From: Gnetum montanum
Taxonomy: Eukaryota > Streptophyta > Gnetopsida > Gnetales > Gnetaceae
DNA length: 64,000 bases
Direction of reading: 5' to 3'
Assembly (NCBI GenBank): GCA_015680685.1
Contig: MNCI01037820.1
Span: forward strand, 2,534-66,533
A model generated the notes under the pieces. That model was not told where the DNA came from, ran no database searches, and saw only the letters and a list, made by a program, of their open reading frames with translations. Position 1 is the stretch's first letter; each line of letters starts with the position of its first letter. Both the position numbers and the translations under genes were made by a program. Shown here one piece after another: positions 47,460 to 57,754 of this stretch.

Positions 47460-48480
47460 ACAAATTCATTCACATTCATGTCTTATAATCTAAAAGTTCC
47501 ATTGTCATACACCTTGGTGATTAAGAAAGCCATCTTCTAGCTAGCTAATAATTTGTTCACATGCTCATAGACAATCTTAAGGACTAGGTTCCCCTTCTTG
47601 ATCATTCATTTTTTCAAGTCATGGTGATGTTGTTACTTCTGCCTCTCTTAGTACCGTTCGATGTGAGCAAGTGTTTGTATCCACTACTTCTCCATCAAAT
47701 CTAGGTTAAAGATAAGCAAATCCTAATTCTTGTTATCGTTGATGAAGTCCAATAGGACCACTCTGAATAGAAAAACCTACAATTCAAGAGGCAAAATACA
47801 TTTAGATTGGTAAACTAGGCTATATGTGGTTACATTAGTTGTGGTTCAATAGGTTATTCTATAAGCCCAAAGTGCATGGACAAGACACTCATGCCACTTA
47901 CATTTGCTATTATTTAACATCTTTTTAAGAAAGTTTATGATGGTCTTATTGCTAGCTTTATCTTGTCCATTAACTTGAGGGTAGTACGATGATGAAAAGG
48001 AATGCTTGATGCCTAGATATTGATAAAAGGTTTATGTTTCTTGGCTACTAAATTGTGGCCCATTATCAGTGACTATGGTCATAGGTATGCCAAAAATGGC
48101 TACTATGTTGTTGAATATGAATCTAGAAACTTGTTAAGATGTTGTTTTCCTTAGGGAAATAGCTTCAACCAAGTTTGTAAAGTATTCAATTGTAGTGATG
48201 ATGAAACTATGCCTTGCGGATGACTTAGGCATTATAGGTCAAATAATGTCAAGTCCCCACTATTGAAACAACAATCTAAGTAGTGTGTAACTTAGTTGGT
48301 GGCACATGTATCAAATTTCTATGTCTTTAATAGATATCACATGTTTTAACCTTCTATAGGTAGTTGCTTTCTATATATGGCCAATAATAGCCTAGTCATC
48401 TAATTTTAGTGACCATGGCTCTAAGTCCTATATGTCCGCCACATACATCATCATGAACTTGCTCAAGGACTGTGTAGGCT
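47460..48480 (-). pseudogene. pol: Integrase of element F
   Basis: Core blocks: WGLDII-PIMPKSSARHSF, GIPMTIVTDNGPQFSS and YYPQVNGQDKASNKTIINFLKKM. Both catalytic Asp residues are visible, while the expected Glu after NGQ is Lys, as in D. A C-terminal part with FRVVLLDFINDN and a GNLVLKIV-type segment ends near 47460. Stops are present throughout. Confidence 0.85.
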
Positions 48481-48861
48481 TCAATTTTTCCTAAGCACAC
48501 TAACATTACATCATTATAAGACCATCGACATAACGTATTATCATCCATGCTGACATAGTATTTTAATCTTTTACATACAACATTTTGTTGAGAAGTAGTC
48601 AGCCTTGTGGAGATTCATCATGCATTAGGTAAAACTTGATATTGTCATATCATTCCATTTGAGTGGTATTGACAGAGGCTATAGAGTCACCTTTAGTATT
48701 CTATGTGATGGAAATAGTACAGTTCACGGTTGAGGGTAATTTGATAAATACATCAAGTGTCACACTTAGGATTAGAGTTACAATGGTATTAGCTAACATG
48801 TTCTCAATGCAGGGTATGTATTAGATACCAACATCTATAAATTGTTGCATTAGTTTCTTGC

Positions 48862-49366
48862 CTAGGTCATAATAAGATTGCAAATATTTGGCTTTACATG
48901 CATAAACACCTGTACTTGGTTAACCACAAGTTGTGAATCACCTTTAATCATTAGGTGTTTAATTGCTAGATTATGAGCTACCATCATTCCCCTGATCAAT
49001 CCTTCATACTTCACCAAATTGTTTGTACATGGGAATTCAAAATGGTAGGTAAAGGATTGGATTTCACTAGAAGGTGATGTTATGATGGTAGTAGCATTGG
49101 CCCCATGGATAGTTGAAGCTTTATCAAAGTGCATAATTACCTCATAGCCCATATGTACCCCCACTAACAATGTTCACATGTTCATTAAGCAATTTAGGGT
49201 TAATGGCTACATGATCATCTACCGAGGAAATAGTAAGTTGTGTGGCTATAGCTTGACCTTTCATTGAGTCTTGGGAGATGTAATGAAGATTAAATTTAGC
49301 TATTATGGCTTTGCAATGGGCTATACAACTACTTTCATAGATATTGGTCATTATGGCTCTAAGCAT
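48862..49366 (-). pseudogene. pol: Archaeal-type RNase H of element F
   Basis: Two open stretches (49366-49142 and 49170-48862). The second has MHFDKASTIHGANATTII, NNLVKYEGLIRGMMVAHNLA and IKGDSQLVVNQV. This is the second RNase H typical of Tat-lineage elements. The first stretch is the linker from the classical RNase H. Confidence 0.85.
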
Positions 49367-49399
49367 GTTATCCTTGCAAATGATGTTGACTTAGCAACT

Positions 49400-50857
49400 A
49401 AAGAGGTAGCGTCTCCACTTATTTAATGAAAATACTAGGACTTGTAAATACCTTTTCACTTCATTGTATTAGGTCTCATAGGAAATTAATGTATGGCTTA
49501 AGTGGTATACCAGCAACTCTACTCCATCATCTTGTTTCTGATGTAGTAGAGAGGCAATGGACATGTTAGAGATAGCAAGGTAGATGTAGGAAGGTTTATC
49601 CTTTTGTAGTGGATAGAATGGGGGTAGTTGTGCCATCTATTACTTAAGGTTTTCAAAGACTTTTTTTCCTTAAGCTATTCACTCATAGTGAACTCCTTTC
49701 TTGAGAATCTGTTGCATGGGTTGTAACTTATCTGTAAGCTTGGCAATGAACTTAGAGATAAATTGTAATCTACCTTGCAGTCCCCAAATCTCCTTAAGGT
49801 CAGTTGGTGCTGCTTCCAAGTTGGATATGGCTTTGACCTTATCAAGATTGACATATATTCCTACATTGGATACTCCAAAGCCAAGAAACTTACTAATTCT
49901 GACATCAAAGACACACTTCTTGGCATTAAACCTAAGCACATACTTGAGACATCATTTTAACACAAAGTTAAGGTCATGTGCATGGTCATGAGCCATTTTG
50001 GATTTAATGGCTATATCATCTACACAATCATTAAGTAATCGTAGCATATAATCACTAAAGATATACATCATTGCTCATTGATAAGTGGCACCTATGTTCT
50101 GAAGATTAAATGGAATCATGGTGTAACAAAAGGTTCCCCAAGGGATCATGAAGGTTGTACCAAGTTAATGCTCTAGGTTAATGCTAACTTGGTTGTATCT
50201 CAAGAACCCATCCATGAAGGATAACAAGGCATGTACAACCATAGTATTGTTAAGTTGGTTAATACTATGTAAAGAAAAATCATCTTTAATGGTTTCCTTA
50301 TTCAAGTCTCAGAAATCAATGCAAATACATATACTCCAATTTTCCCTAAAGACTATCACTATGTTGGACACCCATTTCGTGTACTTAACAGCTCGAATGA
50401 AATTAACTTGATATAGTTTTATGATTTCATTCCACATTTCCAAGGCCAAATATGGTCTAATCTTATGAACTCTTTGCCTAACTAGCTTGATATTAGGATC
50501 AAGTATGATGTTATGTTGTACTAAGTATGGGTCAAGACCTAGCATAACTTCATATGACTAGGCAAAAGCCTTAATATTGTCTTGGAGGACCTTGGTGATT
50601 TCTTGAGCGTATTGAGGTTTTAGTGAGAAACTTAGTTTTAGTGTTTTATTCTCACCACTATGTATCATGATAGAAACCTCAACTAGAGAGTCCTTGGTAA
50701 TGTCACTAGTCTCTAGGTTAAGGGTTTTAACTAGGCTAATAAACCATTCAAGACATTTTTCTATGAAGGATATGTGATCAACAAGGCTCTCAAGCTCAAG
50801 ATCTAAATGATCGAGGTTGATTATCGATTCAACATCATCACGACAACCAACTGATAC
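49400..50857 (-). pseudogene. pol: Reverse transcriptase and classical RNase H of element F
   Basis: Blocks in order: MLGLDPYLVQHNIILDPN (50545), YTKWVSNIVIVFRENWS, CVDDIAIKSK near 50030 (the two catalytic Asp residues intact, Tyr replaced by Cys), LRFNAKKCVFDVRISKFLGF, and LQGRLQFISKFIAKLTDKL (49939-49679). A degenerate classical RNase H runs to about 49400. It is better preserved than D's RT. Stops and frameshifts are present. Confidence 0.86.
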
Positions 50858-51075
50858 CTAAAACTAGCAACCTTCTCACCTAGTAAGGCCTAAAACTAGC
50901 ACCACCATGGCTCGCTAAAGTCTAAAATTGGCAACCTCATGGCCTACCATGGCCTAAAACTAGTAACGTGTATGGACCACCATGGCCTAAAACTAGTAAC
51001 ACATACAGCCCACTAAGGCCTAAAACTAACAACATGTCAAGGCTCACTAAAGCCTAATATTGGCAAAAGTATTTA
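50858..51075 (+). repeat. Minisatellite next to the spliced-gene copy
   Basis: Seven copies of about 32 bases, unit like CACCATGGCCTAAAACTAGT then AACA. The same family and orientation relative to the spliced gene as minisatellite 1 of D, but on the opposite side relative to F's RT. Bases 51076-51466 are AT rich without a gene. Confidence 0.85.
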
Positions 51076-51466
51076 TAACTTGTTATACTCAATTACAACC
51101 TGGTTAACATTTTAGTTACCTATTCGATTTACCTATTACTTTACCAACTATTACATTATAACCACATGATTTAATTGATGTAGCCTTATGACATGAATAA
51201 AATGTAAAATGCATAAGGTGCATAAAACTAAAAATACTAGAACATGTAAGCAAAGTCAAACTTTTAAAGATAATAATCAAAATTTCTACAATACATAGCC
51301 ATGGTCACATAGTGTGACAAAAGTTCAAACAACATATAAAATGAATATAAGTCCAATAAGCATAGCTACACTGTGTGGGAATAAAATAAATACTAATAAT
51401 AGATCATCTCTCAATAACATCATCAACAACAAATAAAATAGCCAAAGATATAATCAGCAGATAGTG

Positions 51467-52482
51467 CTAAGGTCCAACTAGAGGGGTTTGAGAAGCACTT
51501 CTAACATCGTCATCACTAGGGCCACCATTATCACCTGGTACCTATAACACAATAACATAAGTTTAGTTAGTAATTAACATAATATGAAACCAAATCAAAA
51601 CATAACCTTAACTAAGATATGCTAAAATAGAATAAATAAAATAAGACAACAAGAAAACCTAGGAGGGCTTAGGTGCAACATCCTCTATAAGGAAGCTCCA
51701 AAGACCAAGCTCTAGACAATGGAGGATTTGATCCTCAGTCATGTGAGCCTAATCCACCTCCTTGAAATTAACACTATTTAGGATGTTTCTCTCATTAATC
51801 TTAGTCTAAGTCAGTAGCTACTACAAGAATGTAATGGTGGTCACCTCCCTAGAAGTAGTAGAGACCTAAGGAGTTGTGGAATTAGCCACCACTAGAGAGC
51901 CCTCAAATAGTTTCAAGACACCCTATGCTTGGATCCCCTTCATGAACAGCTGCAATTTGTGTTGTACTATTAACTCCTCTTGCAACTAATTAAGATAGCT
52001 CTCACACTCTACCTTGTACTTATTCTTATAATTTTCTTATGCCTAACCCCACTTGAGGACCCAAGCACAATAATCTCTTCACTCCCTTTCCTTGCAAGCT
52101 AGTAAGTTCATTTGCAACTTTTGCTTTGGGAGGTCCTTAGTAAGGGCAACCTTCTCATGGATGTCATTCCAATATTGTGCCCATGTTATCTCCTTAGTTC
52201 ACAAGGAGTCCCCGTTAGCCACTTGGGCTACCACAAATCCCTTATGATCCTAGAGATCTTTAATTACCTTATCCTATCTCTTAGTCTCTCTTTCCAACGC
52301 CACAACTCATTTCCATAGGAACTTATTTGAACATTGGCACTCCCACAAAGTTTTAGCACATGAAAGTGCACATTCAATGGCACTTTCATATAACTTTCAT
52401 GGAACATTTTCCAATTCAAGTGGTAGGCAAGGCAATGCATCAATCTCCATGACATAGTTGGAACCCCATCCAACCTTAGACA
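51467..52482 (-). pseudogene. Third copy of the spliced gene (last two exons)
   Basis: Last exon 51467-51541 encodes VPGDNGGPSDDDVRSASQ plus TPLVGP and a TAG stop. It follows an intron (51542-51658) with GTTTTC and TTATAG ends. The penultimate exon, 51659-52482, is 824 bp (822 in B, 809 in D) and carries EIDALPCLPLELENVP and QKLQMNLLACKE. The acceptor TTGCTTGCAG at 52483 is strong. Exons further upstream are not recognised before the solo LTR at 52757. The stop context matches B (PLVAP) and D (PLVR). Some internal stops mean it is decayed. Confidence 0.75.
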
Positions 52483-52751
52483 CTGCAAGCAATATAACAA
52501 CAAAACATGCATATAAAAATAATAAATAAGAATAACCAAAAAATTTCCAAACCACTAAGACCACATAACTCCAACATCGCTACTACAAGAACAACATTGG
52601 TAGATGAGGCTAATGCTGTTTGAAAAGTCTATTTACCATTTATGTTATCCAACATGGTTTTGGTGGCCTTGGAGGTATCAAAACTTACCATAAATGGAAA
52701 CTACAATGGAGGTAAAGACCTTTTACACTTTCACATGATTCTAATCTATTG

Positions 52752-52756
52752 GTAAT
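52752..52756. repeat. Target site duplication of solo LTR, left (GTAAT)
   Basis: GTAAT precedes the LTR and recurs exactly at 53793-53797. Confidence 0.92.
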
Positions 52757-53792
52757 TGATGAGATGCGATATGCACAAGCCACGATATCGCGTACACGAT
52801 ATCGTGGCCGCCGCGATATCGTGTACGCGATATTGCGTATGCGATATCGCGGTCCGCCGCCAAATCTATAAATAAGAGGCGGCACTCCCCTCATTTTCCA
52901 TACTAGGCTTAAAGTAGGGAAACTCTGGCAGTTTGATTACTCCATAGATAGAATATTTTCCATGTGCCCGCAGTAGGAGTCCCCAAGTGAACGGCTCTTT
53001 ATTTGAGCAGCTTTGTACCTGAACGTAAGTTGTGTACGGCAATAAAGACGAGCTTTGTGGATAAATCTTGTAGTGAATGGAATAGGTTTATTATTTGTTA
53101 TTTATTACATGTTGTTAGTGTGTACGAGTACAATTTGATTACAAGCATCTATAGATGTGTACAGCTAGTCAAGGAATCGGCTGCTCGTCACAACGCGGTA
53201 TGAGTACGACTTGATTACAAGCATCTATGGATGTCTACGGCTAGTCAAGGAATTGGCTGCTCATCGCGATTAGGTTCTCTCACCCTCAACTCCTAGAACG
53301 TGGGATAAGTACGACTTGGTTACGAGCACCTACGGGTGTGTACGGCTAGTCAAGGAATCGGCTGCTTATCACACTTAGGCTAGTTAAGTGCCTCAGTACG
53401 ACCACTTCGAGCACGTGTGTTAAGTGTGGTAATCCCAGTAACGATTAGCGTTTAGTAGCCACAGTTGCATAGTCCAGGGTGTGTATGGTAAGTGGGAATG
53501 GATGCTGATGCTAGTTAATTTAGACTTAGGTCCTTAGTTAGAGTTAGTTAGCTTTCTCAATCCTTCACCCTTTAGCATAGGAGAAAAACCATAAAAGACC
53601 AAAAAAATCATATACCTCAGACTTACTTAACCATACACCATGACAACAACAAGTAAGTCTGGGAAGACAACGAATGATTAACCCCAAGTGTTCCATGGGG
53701 CGTTTAGGCATTTAGTCTACGGAGTTCAACTAGATCGTGTGTGCTACGCTCGTTTCGTATGGTTGAGTGTAGGGGTATCTCGCCACTCATCA
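52757..53792 (+). repeat. Solo LTR of an Athila-like element (1036 bp)
   Basis: It starts TGATGAGATGCG and ends CACTCATCA, flanked by perfect GTAAT duplications with no internal sequence. It is therefore the product of LTR-LTR recombination. It is homologous to the LTRs of C, G and H. TATA at 52867-52875; an AATAAAG lies shortly after. It keeps many CpGs and a cluster of CGATATCG palindromes, so it is young. Confidence 0.93.
52775..52862 (+). repeat. CpG-rich CGATATCG palindrome cluster in U3
   Basis: Within 90 bases CGATATCG-type cores recur about six times, with longer inverted arms such as CACGATATCGTG and GCGATATCG. They lie just upstream of the TATA box. In H the same position has GATATCAAATATTTGATATT, apparently its decayed relative. 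Confidence 0.8.
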
Positions 53793-53797
53793 GTAAT

Positions 53798-54540
53798 CAT
53801 GGCAAAAATTCATAGCCAAAAATCAATAGCCATGTAACCTATAAAAGTCCATCTCAAACACCTTGAATAGGTTCTTCTACTTATGAATTCTTGCACTTAT
53901 AAAAAATCTTTTGGCAAATCTTAAGCACTAGAACCTTTGGTAATTTTGAGCATTCTACAACATTTAAGCACTTGGCAAGACTTTTTGAGCAAACATGTAA
54001 CTACCTAGGCACAAAGACACCTAACATAGTATCCTCTTTTGCAACAAGAGTTAAGCATATACCTTACCCCTTGGTGACCAATGTTGTAGATCTAGGCTAG
54101 AAACTTGCAAGGATTTTTGGTGTTGGGAGTTGGAAAGTACCTAGATTGTGGAGTTCATTGTAGAGTGTAAACTACTAGCTTCAACAGGCTTCAAAATCCA
54201 TTAGAGAAAACTCCTCATGTATTTAGGCATCATTTGTACACATTTCAAACTCTTTATTTTCATTGCAATAAAGTTTACAGTTCATTTATTGTGCAAATTA
54301 TCATGATTTTATTCTATGCATTAATTTCTAGATTGGATCTACATTATTTTTACCATTTTTTATCCCCATTTAGACTCTTCAAGTTCCTAGATGATCAAAA
54401 AGACTTTCCTATTCACCTTAGATCCTCTTTCTAGGAGGCCCTTAGGATTCAAGGTTAAAATTTTTTTACATCTAGAATTTTCAATTTTCCAATGATCAAA
54501 TTTTTCATATGCAAAAACCATGACCTTCAACACTAACAAG
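53798..54540. other. Unresolved interval, possible LTR remnant
   Basis: Continues the sequence interrupted by the solo LTR. A TATAAAAG at 53843 followed by CACTTGGCAAGAC-type words, and a TGGTGTTGGGAGTTGG near 54114, loosely resemble the R-U5 and primer site of a plus-strand Tat-like LTR. From 54180 to 54540 I see nothing. All this is tentative. Confidence 0.3.
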
Positions 54541-54552
54541 GACCTATTGTAG

Positions 54553-55540
54553 GTGCAAAAAGAAGACTTATATCTCATTAAAGATAATCACTTCTTGCAT
54601 AATGCTGAGCAACAAAAGGACTAAATGGTTAAAATAATATGCCAACAACAAGAGTAGCTCACCAAGGTGAACTTGGATCTAATAAGGTTAGTAGTAGAGA
54701 ATTGTAATCTCTCAATAAAGGAAGTCCATGTGCTTCATCAAAAGATAGTCATTGAGGTAGTCACTTGAAAGAATGAAGCCTTGAAATTTGAATAGATGAA
54801 AAATCATTATAGGAACTAGGTTGAATTCCTCAAAGACGTCAATGAAAAGGAGATTCAATTGGCAAAAGCAAAGATGAATGAAGCCCTTCAACTCCAACAA
54901 AGAGGCAACATGTAGCAGCCCATATTTGATGGACTAAACACATACAAAAAGTTCAGATCCACCTTAAGGAGTTACAAATTGAGAAAAAAATGAAGTACAT
55001 GGAACTCACCAACCTTCGATATGCAAACTTGGTAATGCTAATAGCAAGGAGGCCAAGATTAGAATTAGAAAAGAAGATGGCCAGTTCCTACCTCCTCTAT
55101 GAGGTGGAATTCAAGCTACATAAACAGACAAAGAAAAATTTGGAGATAACCAATGTCAAGCTTAAAGTTCTCAAAAGAAAATTCGCAAATCAATGATTTA
55201 TTGTTGAGAACCTAGCCAAGAAGATGAATGACTACCAAGAGTAGCATAACCTTGTAAGGATGTTCAACATTGAACGTAAAAACTTTATAGCTTGGTTCGT
55301 CAACACGAAGGAACTATTTCCTTCCATGTCATGCCCATGGGACATCCCTACACTAACCCACATTACCAAAGCCACATGCACTGTATATGACCCACAAAGT
55401 AATAAAGGCACTTCTAGATGGCTGTAAGTTTCTAGCAAAAGCAGCGCTGACAATAGGACAACCTCAACCTCCACCAGCTCCAAGACAAGATGAGGGATCA
55501 TTTGAGCTACAAGAACCTCCACCTCTAGGCATTATTTAAG
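54553..55540 (+). pseudogene. Coiled-coil extra gene of element G (3' half)
   Basis: Aligns with C's extra gene from about 42040. Blocks: LVVENCNLSIKEVH, then an open stretch 54990-55196 with MKYMELTNLRYANLVMLIA and KLKVLKRKFANQ, then ENLAKKMNDYQE, VRMFNIERKNFIAWFVNTKE and a Pro/Ser-rich tail. Glu/Lys/Leu periodicity suggests a coiled coil. The same Asn-Tyr-Gln and Phe-Asn-Ile-Glu words in C show that this region was protein coding. Stops show decay. Bases 55541-55770 are 3' untranslated. Confidence 0.72.
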
Positions 55541-55770
55541 ACTTCATCATATCTTTGATAATATTTTAGTCACTTACTGCAATTTTTGTAATGTGTCCAA
55601 TCTTGTTGTAATGGAAGCTCATTTTTTGTACTAATGTACAATAAGACACTCAAAGTTAGTAGTCTATCTATTTTTCTTTCTATTAATAAACTTCATACCT
55701 TCCAATTTTGTGAGAAACTTAATCCTAATTTTGTTTACTCAAGGATCAGTTTTCAGTTATTCATGAGGTA

Positions 55771-56638
55771 TGATGAATATCAATAAGATAGGTTGCATCA
55801 ATACATCCCCATGATGCAGCCCAATCAATGTATCATTGTTAACATATGCTAGGATGTATTGATGTAGATACGTTGAACATGATGTAGTCATTACCTATAT
55901 AAAATGCAGGTATCCCTCACATTTATGACATCTTTTAGTCATAGCTTAGTTGAATTGTTGTAGTTTCATTTCTCTACAGTTACAATAGTTTCCCCTAAGT
56001 GCTTATAATATGGATCTAAGAGATTGTATAGAGTTTTATTTAAGTGCCCATGTACCTAGATACATTTGCATGAATAGTAATAAAATCAAGATTTCCTATA
56101 TCTATTATAGCACTTAGATTAGCTTAACTTTAGTTTTCTACACTCTAATTTGATTAATATAATCAACTATAAACACGTAAATACAACTACTTCGAGCATA
56201 ACCCATTAATGCTTGGTAATCCTAGCAGTGGATATTTGGTATGCCCAGTAATAGCCACTTAGTAACCCAGTAGCATCAAAATTAGTTTAGGATATGTACA
56301 ACAAGTGGGAACAATTACTCCATGTTAGGATAAGTTAGTCAATAGATTAGTTCCTTAATTAAAGAATTAATTATTCAACCTTCACTCAGTTATCTAGCTG
56401 CTAGGAGAAAATTATAAAAATACTTATGAAAATAAAGATCATGTGCTTTAACCCATACTTAACCATATGTATCGAGTAGACATAAGTGTGAGTTAAGAAG
56501 ACAATGATCTTGCAACCCCAAGATTCACTGTTAAGAATATTGATCACTTAGGTAACTAATTCCAATCAATTCAATCAAATCGCTAGTAAATGCTTGTGAT
56601 TCATATGGTTAGGCGTAGGGAATACCCACCGCTCATCA
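55771..56638 (+). repeat. 3' LTR of element G (868 bp)
   Basis: It starts TGATGAATATCAATAAG and ends GCTCATCA. TATATAAAA lies at 55896-55904. It is homologous to C's LTRs and to the solo LTR. Confidence 0.85.
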
Positions 56639-56758
56639 ATAATACAATTATTCTTTCCTTTTTTATTTATGCAAAGCTTAATTGTAGAGTGTATGTTAGT
56701 TTCCAGTCCAAATAGAGCCATTATAAACAAAGGTAATTATTTTGACATGTCATCTAAG
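56639..56758. other. Short spacer between G and H
   Basis: AT-rich, no gene. CTAAG directly before H's LTR is the presumed half of its target duplication. Confidence 0.5.
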
Positions 56759-57594
56759 TGATGAATCATGTTTTGATCTCCTTTAATATTGGAGCCTTAA
56801 TATTAAATACCCTATATCGAACCCCAAGATGTGATATCAAATATTTGATATTGTAGGGTATATGCCAGCCTATAAATAGAACACTTGGGCTCAAAATTTG
56901 GGAATAGTTTTTCATCAATTTTTGCATAAAATAATGAAGTTCTTGTAGTTTAGTCATTCCAAAGTTAGAATATTTCTAACTGCTTGCAACAAGAGTCTAA
57001 GTATGTATGGACCTTAATTCAAGCACTGATGTACCTAAGCATAGTAGCGTGATGAGAATAAAGATAAGCCCTTTTGATAATCCTTGCAGCACTAAGAATA
57101 GATTAATGTTTTCTTTAATGCATTTATTATTTATGCACTTTACTTTAATGCATTTTCGTTACGTAATTAATTTCTAGTTGTTAATAAACACAAGCACGAC
57201 CACTTCAAGCATATGTGTAGCACTTGGTAACCTAAAAATACTTAATGTTTGGTAACCCAAAAGTGCTACATGCATTTAGAATGTGCCCGGGGAGTGGGAA
57301 TGGGTACTTGTGTTAGGCTAGCGAGGCAATAGATCAATTACTTTACCCTCTATTCTTGCTCTAGGAAATTAAATTTATAAAAAGTAAAATGATAAAAATC
57401 ATATACCTAAGTTGCACATAACCATAAACTTGTACCTCATGAGTAGAACTGAAAAGACAATGATCATTCCAATTAGATTTCACTTCCTTGAAATTGGTGT
57501 ACTTAAGAATTTAAGGTGTGTGAAGTTGAACTAGATTGTGTGTGAATGCTTGTGATTTGTATGGTTGGATGTAGGGGTATCTCATCACTCATCA
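56759..57594 (+). repeat. 5' LTR of element H (836 bp)
   Basis: It starts TGATGAATCATG and ends CACTCATCA just before the primer site. TATA box at 56871-56878. It is homologous to the LTRs of C, G and the solo LTR, with GATATC motifs upstream of TATA. Confidence 0.87.
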
Positions 57595-57595
57595 T

Positions 57596-57613
57596 TGGCA
57601 CTATTACTGAGAA
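57596..57613 (+). other. tRNA-Asp type primer-binding site of element H
   Basis: TGGCACTATTACTGAGAA differs from TGGCGCCGTTGCCGGGGA only by transitions (six C-to-T or G-to-A changes), so the ancestral tRNA-Asp site is clear. Confidence 0.82.
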
Positions 57614-57754
57614 CCTTTTAGTTGTTACATGCACTATCTAGGATCCAGTGAAAGTTATCCAAAATCATTGAAATGAACCCTAGCGTCATATCACACTTTA
57701 AAATAATGACACCAATATTTAGAAGCACACTACATTTTTATTCTCTAACATAAA

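Larger units (their letters stand above)
47460..50857 (-). mobile_element. Pol fragment of Tat/Ogre-like element F
   Basis: On the minus strand, from 50857 down: pol N-terminal linker, RT, RNase H, archaeal-type RNase H, integrase. It is collinear with D 28235-31440. No LTR was found for it. On the right it ends at a minisatellite in the orientation opposite to that seen upstream of RT in D. Confidence 0.82.
54541..56638 (+). mobile_element. Athila-like element G, 3' part only
   Basis: Consists of the 3' half of the coiled-coil extra gene and a 3' LTR, collinear with 42050-44185 of C. Gag and pol are missing; the 5' end fades out near 54541. ATAAT follows the LTR. Confidence 0.75.

Noticed and set aside
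54117-54135. Second Tat-like primer site (TGGTGTTGGGAGTTGG)
   Set aside because: Several transversions and no defined LTR start; listed only as a tentative remark in the interval 53798-54540.
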